DNA of 64,000 nucleotides from Nonlabens antarcticus (GTDB lineage Bacteria; Bacteroidota; Bacteroidia; Flavobacteriales; Flavobacteriaceae): NCBI RefSeq assembly GCF_015356755.1, contig NZ_JADFCO010000066.1, positions 744,001 to 808,000 of the forward strand, read 5' to 3'. Shown piece by piece: positions 1 to 9,004 of this stretch (position 1 is its first letter; each line of letters starts with the position of its first letter). The notes under the pieces were generated by a model. It saw only the letters and a program-made list of their open reading frames with translations, ran no database searches and was not told where the DNA came from. The position numbers and the translations under genes were made by a program.

Positions 1-270
1 TTGGAAACATCATTTTAATTTCCTAGAATATGATGTATCTCTATAATTTACATTTTGAGAAAATCCCGGACTACAATGCCCACTAATCCTAAATTATAAC
101 AGTGATTCCCTTTTTTTACAAAATGCACTATTAAAAGATCTTTATTGTTAAAGCAAACTATAAATTAATTACATACTAATTTGTTAACTAAATGCGATAA
201 TTACTTTGATATTATGCTTTCAGTTTAAATGTTGATTATTGGAATTAAGCAACTAAATCTAAGGTTTTTA

Positions 271-286
271 CGCTTTCGCGAAAGCG
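271..286. repeat. 16-bp palindrome CGCTTTCGCGAAAGCG, copy 1
   Basis: A perfect copy of the palindrome that recurs across the window. It lies in the gene-free stretch 1-322, downstream of the symporter gene. Apart from this copy and the terminator at 327-372 I see nothing else in bases 1-390. Confidence 0.9.
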
Positions 287-326
287 ATAAAGCAAAATAT
301 CCTTAAGATATTGGAATCACGTATAT

Positions 327-372
327 TAAAAAATCTTGCTAGTTCGTTTTCTAACGGCTCTAGCAAGATTAA
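327..372 (-). terminator. Rho-independent terminator of the symporter gene
   Basis: Arms 332-342 and 360-370 are an 11-bp perfect inverted repeat (aatcttgctag/ctagcaagatt). Read on the minus strand the hairpin is followed by a run of five T. It lies just beyond the stop codon of the minus-strand symporter. Confidence 0.85.
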
Positions 373-390
373 TACTTTCAGAGTATTTTT

Positions 391-1842
391 CTAAGAAGTG
401 ACATCTTTTAGATTATCGTCCCAATTATCCACTTTAGGCTCTCCAAATTTCCCCAAAGATTTAGCCACAATAGAGGCTACTGTCGCGTCTCCTGTAACGT
501 TTACTGTAGTTCGCAACATATCGAGAGGTCGGTCCACTGCAAAAATTAAAGCCAGCGCCACAGGTAAAAGCTCGCTAGGGAAACTAATAGATTCCAGGAC
601 TATAACAAGCATCACCATTCCAGCTCCAGGTACCGCTGCAGAGCCTATGGAAGCCAGTAATGCCGTTAATACAATGGTTAATTGTGCAGTGAGCGCAAGT
701 TCAATTCCTAAGGCCTGACAAACGAAAACAGCTGCAACCGCTTGATAGAGACTGGTTCCATCCATATTGATCGTCGCTCCAACGGGCAACACAAAACTGG
801 ACACTTCTTTTTCCACGCCCATATGTTCTTCAACCCGTTCCATAGTCACAGGAAGTGTTGCTGCACTAGAACTGGTAGAAAAAGCTAACAATTGTGCTGG
901 AGCAATTTTATTTAAGAACCATAGTGGCGATTTCTTAACGTACAACCAGAATATTAAACAGTAGATGACGATCATAAGAATAAGTCCCAGAACTACAGTT
1001 CCTGCATAGTAAAGTAATGCCAGAAGCACTTCTGGATCATCTGCCGTGACTACAACAGTAGCAAGCAGCGCAAACACAGCAAATGGTGCGGTTAACATGA
1101 TAAGGTCTACCATCTTGAGTACCACATCATTTAAAGAATCAAAAAAGTTTTTTAAGGGTAATGCGGCCTTTTCACCTATCAATAACATAGATATCCCTAG
1201 AAATATAGCAAAGAAAATAACTTGCAACATCAGACTGTTATTTGACATAGCAGCTACCGCATTATCTGGCACCATATCAATGACTGCCTGCAAGGGTCCA
1301 GCATCTTTTTGCAATGCTGCTGTTTCCAGTTTACTAGTAATTCCTGAATTACCTTCATATGTAGCACTCAAATTAGCTATCGTTTCTTCTGAGATTCCAG
1401 CTCCAGGATTCAATAAATTTACTAATACAAGACCTAATGTAATTGCAATGATAGTAGTTCCTATATAAATAAGAATGGTTCGTATCCCCATCCTCCGGAA
1501 TTTTGCAATGTCTTTTAAATCTGATATCCCTTTAATTAAGGAAGCAAGGATCAACGGCACCGCGATTAATTTCAAGAGATTTACAAACATGGTACCGAAC
1601 GGTTCGACCCAGTTGCTCACAAATTCTGCAGCTTTAGTGGTGGTAATGGTAATAGCAGGTTTGACCTCGTGATTTGTAATTACCTCACCATCTGCTATGG
1701 AATAATCAAGCATAATCTGCTCTTTAATAGTCCTGACAATAATTTCTTCTGAGCCCCAAGCAGTATTTAATAAAATGATACCAAAGAGGATTCCTGTGGA
1801 CATTCCTATCAATATCTGCCAGTGTAATGCTAATTTTTTCAT
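391..1842 (-). CDS. Dicarboxylate/amino acid:cation symporter (DAACS family)
   Basis: Secondary carrier of the DAACS/SLC1 family (GltP/DctA type), which imports C4-dicarboxylates or acidic amino acids with Na+ or H+ across the inner membrane. The 483-aa protein has the family's serine-rich re-entrant loop (AFSTSSSAATLP, about residues 318-330) and the NMDGTSLYQA motif (about 356-366) that forms the cation/substrate site, set among many hydrophobic helices. It is longer than the typical 430 aa because of a polar, probably periplasmic insertion of about 50 residues after the first helix. It is a single gene with its own terminator. Substrate (glutamate, aspartate or succinate) cannot be told from sequence alone. 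ATG start at 1842. Confidence 0.9.
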   Translation of the reverse strand: MKKLALHWQILIGMSTGILFGIILLNTAWGSEEIIVRTIKEQIMLDYSIADGEVITNHEVKPAITITTTKAAEFVSNWVEPFGTMFVNLLKLIAVPLILASLIKGISDLKDIAKFRRMGIRTILIYIGTTIIAITLGLVLVNLLNPGAGISEETIANLSATYEGNSGITSKLETAALQKDAGPLQAVIDMVPDNAVAAMSNNSLMLQVIFFAIFLGISMLLIGEKAALPLKNFFDSLNDVVLKMVDLIMLTAPFAVFALLATVVVTADDPEVLLALLYYAGTVVLGLILMIVIYCLIFWLYVKKSPLWFLNKIAPAQLLAFSTSSSAATLPVTMERVEEHMGVEKEVSSFVLPVGATINMDGTSLYQAVAAVFVCQALGIELALTAQLTIVLTALLASIGSAAVPGAGMVMLVIVLESISFPSELLPVALALIFAVDRPLDMLRTTVNVTGDATVASIVAKSLGKFGEPKVDNWDDNLKDVTS

Positions 1843-1898
1843 GTAATAATATGCTTATGTATTGCTTCATTCTCGCGAACAGCGAGAGCGAATATATA

Positions 1899-2963
1899 TT
1901 AAATTTTTGCAGTTTTGTTTCTTAGAAAGTGATCTGCGAGTACAAGAGCTGCCATTGCCTCAACAATGGGAACGGCTCTGGGAACTACACATGGATCGTG
2001 CCTCCCTTTTCCTACCATCTCTGTTGCTTTTCCATCTTTATCAATAGTAGGTTGCGATTGCATTATTGTGGCCACAGGTTTGAAGGCCACTTTAAAGTGA
2101 ATGTCCATACCGTTTGAAATACCACCTTGAATACCGCCACTGTAGTTGGTTTTCGTAGTTCCATCTGCATTATAAAGGTCATTATGTGTACTTCCCAGCA
2201 TTTCACTGCCCGCAAAACCACTCCCGTATTCAAAGCCTTTAACAGCGTTGATGGAAAGCATTGCTTTACCCAGATCTGCATGTAGTTTATCAAAAACTGG
2301 TTCTCCCAATGATTCGGGAACATTTTGGATGACACAGCTTATAACCCCACCAATAGTATCACCAGCCTTACGCACTTCCATGATTTTTTTCTCACACGCT
2401 TTCGCGAAAGCAGCATCAGCACACCTTACTGGATTATTTTCAATCTCGTTGAAATTCAGATCTGCATATGGAATATTTGATTTTAAATCACCTACACTGC
2501 TCGTGAAAGCAGTGATCGTTACATTAGAAAGTAATTGCTTTGCAACGGCTCCAGCCACTACGCGACAGGCAGTTTCCCTGGCGCTGCTGCGACCACCGCC
2601 ACGATAGTCGCGGGTTCCATATTTATTATCATAGGTTTTATCAGCATGACTAGGTCTGTAGCTGTCCTTAATATGGGAGTAGTCTTTTGATTTTTGGTTT
2701 TCATTTACAATCTGAAAACCTATGGGTGTACCCGTTGTCACGCCCTCAAAAATACCCGATAGGAATTCTACCGTATCTGATTCCTTGCGCTGGGTCACTA
2801 TTTTACTTTGCCCTGGTTTACGACGGTCCAAGTCGTGCTGTACAGCGTCAAAATCCAATTTAATTCCCGCAGGACAACCGTCAATGATACCTCCTATTGC
2901 TATCCCATGAGACTCACCAAATGTGGTCAACCTAAATATCTGACCAAATGTATTTCCTGCCAT
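1899..2963 (-). CDS. aroC: Chorismate synthase
   Basis: Converts 5-enolpyruvylshikimate-3-phosphate to chorismate, the last shikimate step, using reduced FMN. The 354-aa length is normal. Family signatures are present: GESHG at 16-20, RPSHAD at 103-108, [10 protein letters not shown] at 122-131 and a C-terminal [13 protein letters not shown] block. A one-base variant of the 16-bp palindrome (2398-2413) lies inside the gene and encodes AFAKA at residues 185-189, just before a lysine-rich helix. The promoter element TATATTTG ends 5 nt before the ATG, so the leader is very short. It is divergent from the TonB-like gene at 3055. Confidence 0.97.
   Translation of the reverse strand: MAGNTFGQIFRLTTFGESHGIAIGGIIDGCPAGIKLDFDAVQHDLDRRKPGQSKIVTQRKESDTVEFLSGIFEGVTTGTPIGFQIVNENQKSKDYSHIKDSYRPSHADKTYDNKYGTRDYRGGGRSSARETACRVVAGAVAKQLLSNVTITAFTSSVGDLKSNIPYADLNFNEIENNPVRCADAAFAKACEKKIMEVRKAGDTIGGVISCVIQNVPESLGEPVFDKLHADLGKAMLSINAVKGFEYGSGFAGSEMLGSTHNDLYNADGTTKTNYSGGIQGGISNGMDIHFKVAFKPVATIMQSQPTIDKDGKATEMVGKGRHDPCVVPRAVPIVEAMAALVLADHFLRNKTAKI
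2398..2413. repeat. 16-bp palindrome, one-base variant inside aroC
   Basis: CGCTTTCGCGAAAGCA, 15 of 16 matches to the window-wide palindrome. It is read by aroC in the frame that gives Ala-Phe-Ala-Lys-Ala. Confidence 0.85.
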
Positions 2964-2968
2964 AGCAA

Positions 2969-2976
2969 CAAATATA
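2969..2976 (-). promoter_or_regulatory. aroC promoter -7 element TATATTTG
   Basis: Exact match to the Bacteroidota -7 consensus TAnnTTTG on the minus strand, 5 nt upstream of the aroC ATG. Confidence 0.6.
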
Positions 2977-3054
2977 AGGTTTGCATCAATTAAATTAACA
3001 GGATGTTAAGTTTTGATTCAAACGGGCACAGTAGTTATATTTGGTCAAAAACAC

Positions 3055-3855
3055 GTGAAATTATTTATCCTCATTATTGCTCTTAACCTAAGTTTTTATG
3101 GTTCTGCACAAACTAAATTGACACGCACCCAGAAAAAAGAACTTGCATTTTTAGAAAAAGCCGCAAAAGCCTATCGAAATAAAGACTTTACAGAAGCTAA
3201 TAATTGGATGGATATCGCATTATCAAAGGATCTAATCAAGGATGAATATCCGTTTTATGTATTTAAAGGGAATATTGAATTTGCACTGCAAAATTTACCG
3301 GCTGCACGCACAGCCTATCTAAAAAGCCTGCAGCTAGCCAACAACTCTGATGCAGATTTGAGTGCTATCTACATAGGATTAGACCGCGTTAATTCCAGAA
3401 TCGAAAAAGATTCGACTAGTGAAATAGTAGAAAGCTATGCATTGTTGAAAGCTAAAGAAGCGTCAAAATTTAATATCTCTGAAAAAAATCCAGAAAATGA
3501 CCTGCCTTTTTCGGTTATAGAAAAAATCCCTGTGTATCCAGGTTGCGAGAGTTCAACTACTAACGCGCAATTAAAATCATGCCTGCAACAATCCATCGCA
3601 CAGTTTATAGTTTCTAACTTTAGAACAGACCTTGCGAGTGCCACTGGTCTCACGGGAAAGGTAAATCTACTGATGAATATTAAAGTCAATAAGGAAGGAA
3701 CCGTAGAAATCATTAAGGCGCAATCCATTCATCCCTTGTTAGAATTTGAAGCTATAAGAGTTGTTAAGTTGCTGCCTCAACTCACTCCAGGCACGCAAAA
3801 AGGAGTTCCCGTCAATGTCATTTATGGACTTCCTATTATATTTGAACTGCAATAG
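3055..3855 (+). CDS. Secreted protein with TPR-like region and TonB-C-terminal domain (copy 1)
   Basis: Predicted periplasmic protein of 266 aa. I chose the GTG at 3055 because it gives MKLFILIIALNLSFYGSAQ, a signal peptide matching that of the next gene (which also begins MKLF); an upstream TTG at 3013 would add 14 residues that spoil the signal. Residues about 30-125 look like TPR-type helices. The C-terminal 100 residues, after the motif YPGCE (161-165), resemble the TonB C-terminal domain found in Bacteroidota proteins, ending in VIYGLPIIFEL. It lacks the usual TonB membrane anchor and proline-rich span, so a role in energy transduction is not established. The next gene is a diverged tandem duplicate. 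Confidence 0.75.
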   Translation: MKLFILIIALNLSFYGSAQTKLTRTQKKELAFLEKAAKAYRNKDFTEANNWMDIALSKDLIKDEYPFYVFKGNIEFALQNLPAARTAYLKSLQLANNSDADLSAIYIGLDRVNSRIEKDSTSEIVESYALLKAKEASKFNISEKNPENDLPFSVIEKIPVYPGCESSTTNAQLKSCLQQSIAQFIVSNFRTDLASATGLTGKVNLLMNIKVNKEGTVEIIKAQSIHPLLEFEAIRVVKLLPQLTPGTQKGVPVNVIYGLPIIFELQ

Positions 3856-3945
3856 ACAAACCGATTGTGCTTGAGGTTTTTATCTAAATTTGGATATTAA
3901 CTTTATAAAATTACTACGACCTGAAGAGGGCTTAAATTACAAATA

Positions 3946-4704
3946 ATGAAATTATTTACTTTCGTTTTCATACTATCGCTAAGCACGGGAACGCTTTTCA
4001 GTCAATCCTCAAGGTCTCAAATAGTACAAGATACCGTCGCTTTAAATGAGATAAAAAATGCTTACGGTCATGGCGATTTTAATGATGCTAAACAGCTTTT
4101 AGAACAATTTATCTTAGACTATAATGTCGATAGCAGCGCTGGATTATCCTATGCATTAGGAAATATAGAATTTGCTAGAAGGGATTTTGAGGCAGCAAAA
4201 AAAGCTTATTCCACTTCTCTTGAATTGACGAATTCTACAGACCCTAATTATCAATTTGCTCAGATAGGCCTTGAAAGATCAACAGCTCGATTGCAATATC
4301 TGAAGGAGCAAAAAAGCAAAAACGATAATGATGGAAACGATTCGGATCCTGTACAGTTTCAATTAATTGAACAAGTCCCCATATTTCCAGGTTGCGAAAA
4401 TGAAAAATCCGACGATTTAAAGGCGAGTTGTTTACAAAAGTCACTTGCCAAGCAAATAACCCGAGAATTTGATACAGAAATTGCCTTAGAAACTGGACTT
4501 TCAGGGCGCATTACAAATTCTTGTTTTTTTACAATTAATAAAGAAGGTAAAATTACAGATATTAAAGTGATATCATTAAATCCACTGTTTGAACAAGAGG
4601 CGATTCGCATTCTCAAAACATTACCAAAAATGAAACCAGGCTTACAGGATGGTAAACCGGCTAACGTCTCTTATACGTTGCCTGTCATATTCAACATCTT
4701 ATAA
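3946..4704 (+). CDS. Secreted protein with TPR-like region and TonB-C-terminal domain (copy 2)
   Basis: A 252-aa paralogue of the preceding gene with the same architecture: signal peptide ending FSQ at residue 20, a TPR-like segment with ALGNIEFARRDFEAAKKAY matching GNIEFALQNLPAARTAY of copy 1, a low-complexity linker (KSKNDNDGNDSD, about 123-134), FPGCE at 147-151 and a TonB-C-like domain ending VSYTLPVIFNIL. The cysteine pair in PGCE and ASCLQKS/KSCLQQS is conserved between copies. The 90-nt gap between the genes suggests co-transcription or independent promoters; no terminator is visible between them. Function unknown. Confidence 0.75.
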   Translation: MKLFTFVFILSLSTGTLFSQSSRSQIVQDTVALNEIKNAYGHGDFNDAKQLLEQFILDYNVDSSAGLSYALGNIEFARRDFEAAKKAYSTSLELTNSTDPNYQFAQIGLERSTARLQYLKEQKSKNDNDGNDSDPVQFQLIEQVPIFPGCENEKSDDLKASCLQKSLAKQITREFDTEIALETGLSGRITNSCFFTINKEGKITDIKVISLNPLFEQEAIRILKTLPKMKPGLQDGKPANVSYTLPVIFNIL

Positions 4705-4744
4705 CACCCACAGATATCTTAAACATATCAGTTTCAAACCGCTT

Positions 4745-5455
4745 TTAATCTGCAAATTTATATTCTGGATAGGTCTGCTCTAAATATTCCTCTGCTCTTT
4801 TAGGGATTTCAATAATCATTATATAAAGGAATAGATAAAAGCTGCAAATAGTAATACTAAGCGCAATAAACCAATAGTCATTCATAGAATTAAATTCTGT
4901 AATTCCGCTGAATATATTGAAAAAATGCAATGGTACTATTGCAATACCACCTAGAGCCCCATGACTATATATCATTTCTTTGAACATCCATTTTTTATCA
5001 TCGCTCTTACTTTTATTTTTATTGATCCGTCTGCGTTGAAAATACAAGCCTATTATATAAAATACGATTAGCATCAGTATACCTCCTAAAAAAAACACTT
5101 CTGAAAATGAAGATAGCTTTAAGATGAAGTAAGTTGCTAGTATGGCAAGTGCAAATTCCACAATTTTGGGAACCTTCATGTATTCCTTAAAATGTTTCCA
5201 AACTATTCTATTATACTTACTTCCCATAGCAGCCTGACGTTTTTCTACAACATTCATAAACCCAAAAACGCCGAACTTTTTAAATTCCCGATCGCGAGCC
5301 TGTTCAAAGGTCAAATCTGGATGCGATAACCATAGTGTTTCAATGCCATTGGCCATATGATCTACAAGTTCCGTTTGAAGATCATAAAATTCTACAAAAT
5401 GCTGTCGGGTGAATTTAAATAGGGAATTCACTTGCTCATCGGTTAGTTTTGACAT
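4745..5455 (-). CDS. Membrane protein with permease-prefix-like N-terminus, partner of the PadR regulator
   Basis: A 236-aa protein starting at the ATG at 5455, which overlaps the PadR stop codon by one base (TGATG). Residues 1-75 are a helical cytosolic region rich in acidic and aromatic residues, like the small domains that precede permeases in PadR-controlled pairs. Four hydrophobic segments follow at about 100-118, 122-142, 170-188 and 198-220, with a basic RRRINKNKSKSDDKK loop. The tight overlap with a PadR-family repressor argues that this is the regulator's target. No enzymatic motif is visible; function unknown. Confidence 0.7.
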   Translation of the reverse strand: MSKLTDEQVNSLFKFTRQHFVEFYDLQTELVDHMANGIETLWLSHPDLTFEQARDREFKKFGVFGFMNVVEKRQAAMGSKYNRIVWKHFKEYMKVPKIVEFALAILATYFILKLSSFSEVFFLGGILMLIVFYIIGLYFQRRRINKNKSKSDDKKWMFKEMIYSHGALGGIAIVPLHFFNIFSGITEFNSMNDYWFIALSITICSFYLFLYIMIIEIPKRAEEYLEQTYPEYKFAD

Positions 5456-5790
5456 CAATAACTCAATTTAGGATTAAACAATTGTTCCATGGTAGCCATG
5501 TATTCTTTCAAAGCTGCAAGCTGACTTATCCGTTCTTTTTCACCCGCTTCCGTGATTTTATAATATTTGCGTATTCGTTTTCCAACCTTCTCCACCTCTA
5601 CCGTCAAGAAATTTTCTGCTTCAAGTTTATGTAATATCGGGTATAAAGCGCCTTCTTTAATTTGCAGAGAGCCATTGGTTTTGTCCTTCACTTTTTGGGT
5701 GATTTCATAACCATACATACGACCATCGGTTTCCAAAAGCTGGAGCACGATGGCGGTTAAATTTCCACGATATAATGAAGGTTGTGACAT
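5455..5790 (-). CDS. PadR family transcriptional regulator
   Basis: A 111-aa winged-helix repressor. The PadR core is clear: GNLTAIVLQLLETDGRMYGYEI, then LQIKEGALYPILHKLEAENFL (recognition helix and wing), then GKRIRKYYKITEAG, followed by a short C-terminal dimerisation helix. It is the first gene of a two-gene operon with a membrane protein, a common arrangement in Bacteroidota. A 7-bp inverted repeat overlapping its own start codon (5789-5809) is a candidate auto-regulatory operator. Ligand unknown. Confidence 0.9.
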   Translation of the reverse strand: MSQPSLYRGNLTAIVLQLLETDGRMYGYEITQKVKDKTNGSLQIKEGALYPILHKLEAENFLTVEVEKVGKRIRKYYKITEAGEKERISQLAALKEYMATMEQLFNPKLSY

Positions 5791-5809
5791 ACCTATGTAT
5801 CTTAGGTAT
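5789..5809. promoter_or_regulatory. Candidate PadR operator (ATACCTA-N7-TAGGTAT)
   Basis: Arms 5789-5795 and 5803-5809 are perfect inverted repeats around a 7-nt spacer and overlap the PadR start codon. PadR proteins usually bind dyads near their own promoters. Assignment is by position only. Confidence 0.45.
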
Positions 5810-5826
5810 AAATGTAGTGGATATTC

Positions 5827-5842
5827 CGCTTTCGCGAAAGCG
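5827..5842. repeat. 16-bp palindrome CGCTTTCGCGAAAGCG
   Basis: Perfect copy in the gap between mtaB and padR, about 37 bp upstream of the padR start codon. Confidence 0.9.
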
Positions 5843-5874
5843 AAATATTTAATAATCTCGTTGGAAGGAACTAA

Positions 5875-7206
5875 TTATAAAAGTTCGACGCGAACCGTGC
5901 CGTCTTCATCAATATCTGCAAGCTGAACTTGGTGTAGTTGATTGACAAATTCTGGATTGTAATAGGTTTTAACCTTCACATAATTCTCTGTGAATCCATG
6001 AATGAAACCTTCCTTATTTTCTGCCTCCCAAAGCACCGTTTTCTCTTTCCCTATCTGACTTTCGTAGAACGCACGACGCTTTTTCACGGAAAGACCGCGC
6101 AACATTTTTGACCGCTTTTTACGGATGTTCATGGGAACGACACCGTCCATCACCGCGGCTTCTGTATCATCACGTTCTGAATACGTAAAAACGTGCAGGT
6201 ATGAAATATCCAAATCGCTCAAGAATTTGTAGGTGTCCATAAAATGCTCGTCAGATTCTCCAGGAAAACCTACAATCACGTCAACACCTATGCAGCAATC
6301 GGGCATGCTTTGCTTAATGCGGGAAACGCGATCCACGTATAACTCCCTATTATAACGCCTTTTCATTTTACCCAGCAATTCATTGTTTCCTGACTGCAAC
6401 GGTATGTGGAAATGCGGAACAAAAGCTCTGGAACGAGAAACCAAATCAATGGTTTCGTTCTTCAATAAATTAGGCTCAATGGAAGAAATACGCAAACGTT
6501 CGATCCCTTCCACCTTATCAAGTTCTGTAACGAGATCTAAAAAGGTATGTTCATGCTTTTTATTGCCAAATTCACCTTTACCATAATCTCCTATGTTCAC
6601 GCCAGTCAAGATAATTTCCTTGATATCCTGAGCGGCGATGTCTCGAGCATTTTGAAGTACATTTTCCATGGCATCACTGCGGGAAATTCCACGGGCCAGC
6701 GGTATCGTGCAATAGGTACATTTATAGTCGCAACCATCCTGAACTTTCAAAAAAGCGCGTGTTCTATCGCCTATGGAATAAGAACCAACGTAGAAGTCTG
6801 CCTCATCAATCTCGCAGGAATGTATCTGTGCTGGTTCGTCTTTTGAAAGTTGGTTGATGTAGTCTGTAATCTTGAACTTTTCTGTGGCGCCTAAAACCAA
6901 ATCGACACCGTCAACGGCAGCCAATTCTTCAGGCTTTAACTGTGCATAACAACCTATGGCAATGGTAAAAGCGTCTTTGTTTTGCTTTTGGGCTTTTTTA
7001 ACTATGGATTTGAATCGCTTGTCAGCATTTTCAGTAACGCTACAAGTGTTGATGACATAAATATCTGCCGCCTCTTCAAATTCCTTGCGCTCATAACCTT
7101 GCGTATCAAAATCACGCGCTATCGTAGAAGTCTCGCTAAAATTGAGCTTGCAACCCAGCGTGTAAAAAGCAACCGATTTTTTGTCTGCAACTGCATTCAT
7201 AACCAT
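5875..7206 (-). CDS. mtaB: tRNA (t6A37) methylthiotransferase MtaB
   Basis: Radical-SAM enzyme that adds a methylthio group to N6-threonylcarbamoyladenosine-37 of tRNA. I start it at the ATG at 7206 (or the ATG two codons on at 7200); the longer frame to 7284 has no supporting signal, while a TATCTTTG -7 element lies at 7220-7227. The resulting 443 aa is the usual length. The N-terminal MTTase domain has YTLGCKLN (15-22) and INTCSVT; the radical-SAM CxxxCxxC is in GCDYKCTYC (about 155-165); a GIGC-like segment and a C-terminal TRAM-like region ending VRVELL complete the architecture. The YTLGCKLN motif and the CTYCTIPLARG loop favour MtaB over MiaB or RimO. Confidence 0.92.
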   Translation of the reverse strand: MVMNAVADKKSVAFYTLGCKLNFSETSTIARDFDTQGYERKEFEEAADIYVINTCSVTENADKRFKSIVKKAQKQNKDAFTIAIGCYAQLKPEELAAVDGVDLVLGATEKFKITDYINQLSKDEPAQIHSCEIDEADFYVGSYSIGDRTRAFLKVQDGCDYKCTYCTIPLARGISRSDAMENVLQNARDIAAQDIKEIILTGVNIGDYGKGEFGNKKHEHTFLDLVTELDKVEGIERLRISSIEPNLLKNETIDLVSRSRAFVPHFHIPLQSGNNELLGKMKRRYNRELYVDRVSRIKQSMPDCCIGVDVIVGFPGESDEHFMDTYKFLSDLDISYLHVFTYSERDDTEAAVMDGVVPMNIRKKRSKMLRGLSVKKRRAFYESQIGKEKTVLWEAENKEGFIHGFTENYVKVKTYYNPEFVNQLHQVQLADIDEDGTVRVELL

Positions 7207-7219
7207 TTGTAATAGTTTG

Positions 7220-7227
7220 CAAAGATA
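7220..7227 (-). promoter_or_regulatory. mtaB promoter -7 element TATCTTTG
   Basis: Matches TAnnTTTG on the minus strand, 13 nt upstream of the ATG at 7206. It decides the start codon, because the longer reading frame would put the promoter inside the gene. Confidence 0.6.
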
Positions 7228-7332
7228 CTGGCATTCATGCGGCCTCCCAACTTTACCTAATTGATATTTAGAGAGTAATAACAATGCAGTACCAGCCGTT
7301 CATTCTTGTTCTTTTTAAAGTCCTACATCCAG

Positions 7333-7340
7333 TATCTTTG
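7333..7340 (+). promoter_or_regulatory. Promoter -7 element TATCTTTG of the ABC lipoprotein gene
   Basis: Matches TAnnTTTG and ends 5 nt before the ATG at 7346, implying a nearly leaderless transcript. Confidence 0.6.
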
Positions 7341-7345
7341 CCGCC

Positions 7346-9004
7346 ATGAAATCACTTTTCTGGTTAGCTATTTTATCCTTCACATGCATCAGTTGCAATA
7401 ACGACAGTGTAGAGATAGATCCTACCACCGTTTTCAGGTACAACGAGCACGCAAATATCACCAGTCTTGATCCTGCTTTCTCAAAAGACCAGCGCAATAT
7501 TTGGGCCTGCAATTTGATTTACAATGGGTTAGTAAAGTTAGATAATGATCTTGAGGTTGTTCCAGATCTCGCTGATAGCTGGTTAGTAAGTGATGATGGA
7601 TTAAAGTATTCCTTTATTTTAAAAGAAGGTATTTATTTCCACGAGAATACAGCATTTAAAGCTGAAAAAGGTTCATTATCTCAAGCCGATTCCACAAAAA
7701 CTACGAATTCAAAACCATCTTCAAAAAAGAATGAAAAAGTCACGGCAGCCGACTTTAAATATGCCTTAGAAAGACTAACAGATCCTAACATTGCCTCGCC
7801 TGGATCATGGGTTATGGGAAATGTAAGTACGATTACAGCAATTAGTAAAAAGGAATTGGTTATCGAACTAAAACAGCCTTTTCCCGCCTTTTTAGGATTG
7901 CTGACCATGAAATATTGTTCTGTGATTCCAGATGTAAATCGGTTGAATGCCGATTATGATCAGCGTTCCAATCCTATAGGAACAGGTCCTTTTTATAAAA
8001 AACGCTGGGAGGAAAATGTGAAGCTGGTTCTAAGGCGGAATTCAAATTATCATGAAATTGATGACGAAGGTAAACCACTACCCTATTTAGAAGCTGTAGC
8101 GATCACGTTCAAGAATGACAAACAATCAGAATTTTTAGAGTTCGCTCAGGGAAATTTGGATTTCATTAATGCACTAGACCCCAGCTATAAAGACGAGCTG
8201 CTAACCACTCAAGGAGAACTCAAACCTGCTTACGTTTCCAGCGTGAATATGATTAAAGCTCCTTTTTTAAATACAGAGTATCTAGGATTGCAACTGGATA
8301 GTAAAACTCCTGAACTTCAAAGCTTAAAACTACGTACTGCGATCAATCTAGGATTTGACCGCAAGCAAATGATCAAATACCTAAGAAACAACATAGGAAC
8401 GCCCGCGAACAGTGGTTTTATCCCAGCAGGACTTCCAGCTGGAGGAAAAATCACAGGATATGAATATGATCCATCATTGGCACGGAAACTAGTTTCAGAA
8501 TACAAGCAAGAAACCGGTGATGAGAATCCGCAAGTGACGATCAGTACCAATGCAAATTACCTAGACTTGTGTGAATACATTCAAAAAGAACTTGATAAAG
8601 TTGGAATTAAGGTTGACATCGATGTCATGCCACCTTCCACATTGCGCCAGGCGCGCAGCGCCGGGCAACTGGATGTTTTTAGATCCAGCTGGATTGCAGA
8701 TTATCCAGATGCGGAAAATTATTTATCCCTGTTCTATTCCAAGAACTTTTCTCCCAACGGTCCCAATTATACTCATTTTTCAGATCCCGCTTATGATGCG
8801 TTGTATGAACAGGCACTTTCAAACCCCAATTCGAAAGAGCGTCAGAAATTATACGTTCAGATGGATTCCTTAATTATTGCAAGGGCTGCCATCATACCTT
8901 TGTATTACGACCAGTCCGTTCGATTCATTAGTAAAAAGGTGCATGGACTGGGAACCAACGGAATCAATATTTTAGATTTGACCCGAGTTTATAAAACAAA
9001 TTGA
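7346..9004 (+). CDS. ABC transporter substrate-binding lipoprotein (family 5, oligopeptide type)
   Basis: A 552-aa extracytoplasmic solute receptor of the SBP_bac_5 (OppA/DppA) family, which delivers peptides or nickel-type ligands to an ABC permease. The lipobox places the lipidated cysteine at residue 17. Typical blocks are present: SLDPAFSKDQRN near the N-terminus, DFKYALERLTDP, NPIGTGPF, the SLKLRTAINLGFDR segment and SWIADYPDAENYLSLFY. A serine/lysine-rich low-complexity insertion (about residues 108-130) precedes DFKYALERL. No permease or ATPase genes are adjacent, so the partner must be elsewhere. Its stop codon overlaps the start of the dihydrouridine synthase gene by one base, indicating translational coupling. 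Confidence 0.88.
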   Translation: MKSLFWLAILSFTCISCNNDSVEIDPTTVFRYNEHANITSLDPAFSKDQRNIWACNLIYNGLVKLDNDLEVVPDLADSWLVSDDGLKYSFILKEGIYFHENTAFKAEKGSLSQADSTKTTNSKPSSKKNEKVTAADFKYALERLTDPNIASPGSWVMGNVSTITAISKKELVIELKQPFPAFLGLLTMKYCSVIPDVNRLNADYDQRSNPIGTGPFYKKRWEENVKLVLRRNSNYHEIDDEGKPLPYLEAVAITFKNDKQSEFLEFAQGNLDFINALDPSYKDELLTTQGELKPAYVSSVNMIKAPFLNTEYLGLQLDSKTPELQSLKLRTAINLGFDRKQMIKYLRNNIGTPANSGFIPAGLPAGGKITGYEYDPSLARKLVSEYKQETGDENPQVTISTNANYLDLCEYIQKELDKVGIKVDIDVMPPSTLRQARSAGQLDVFRSSWIADYPDAENYLSLFYSKNFSPNGPNYTHFSDPAYDALYEQALSNPNSKERQKLYVQMDSLIIARAAIIPLYYDQSVRFISKKVHGLGTNGINILDLTRVYKTN

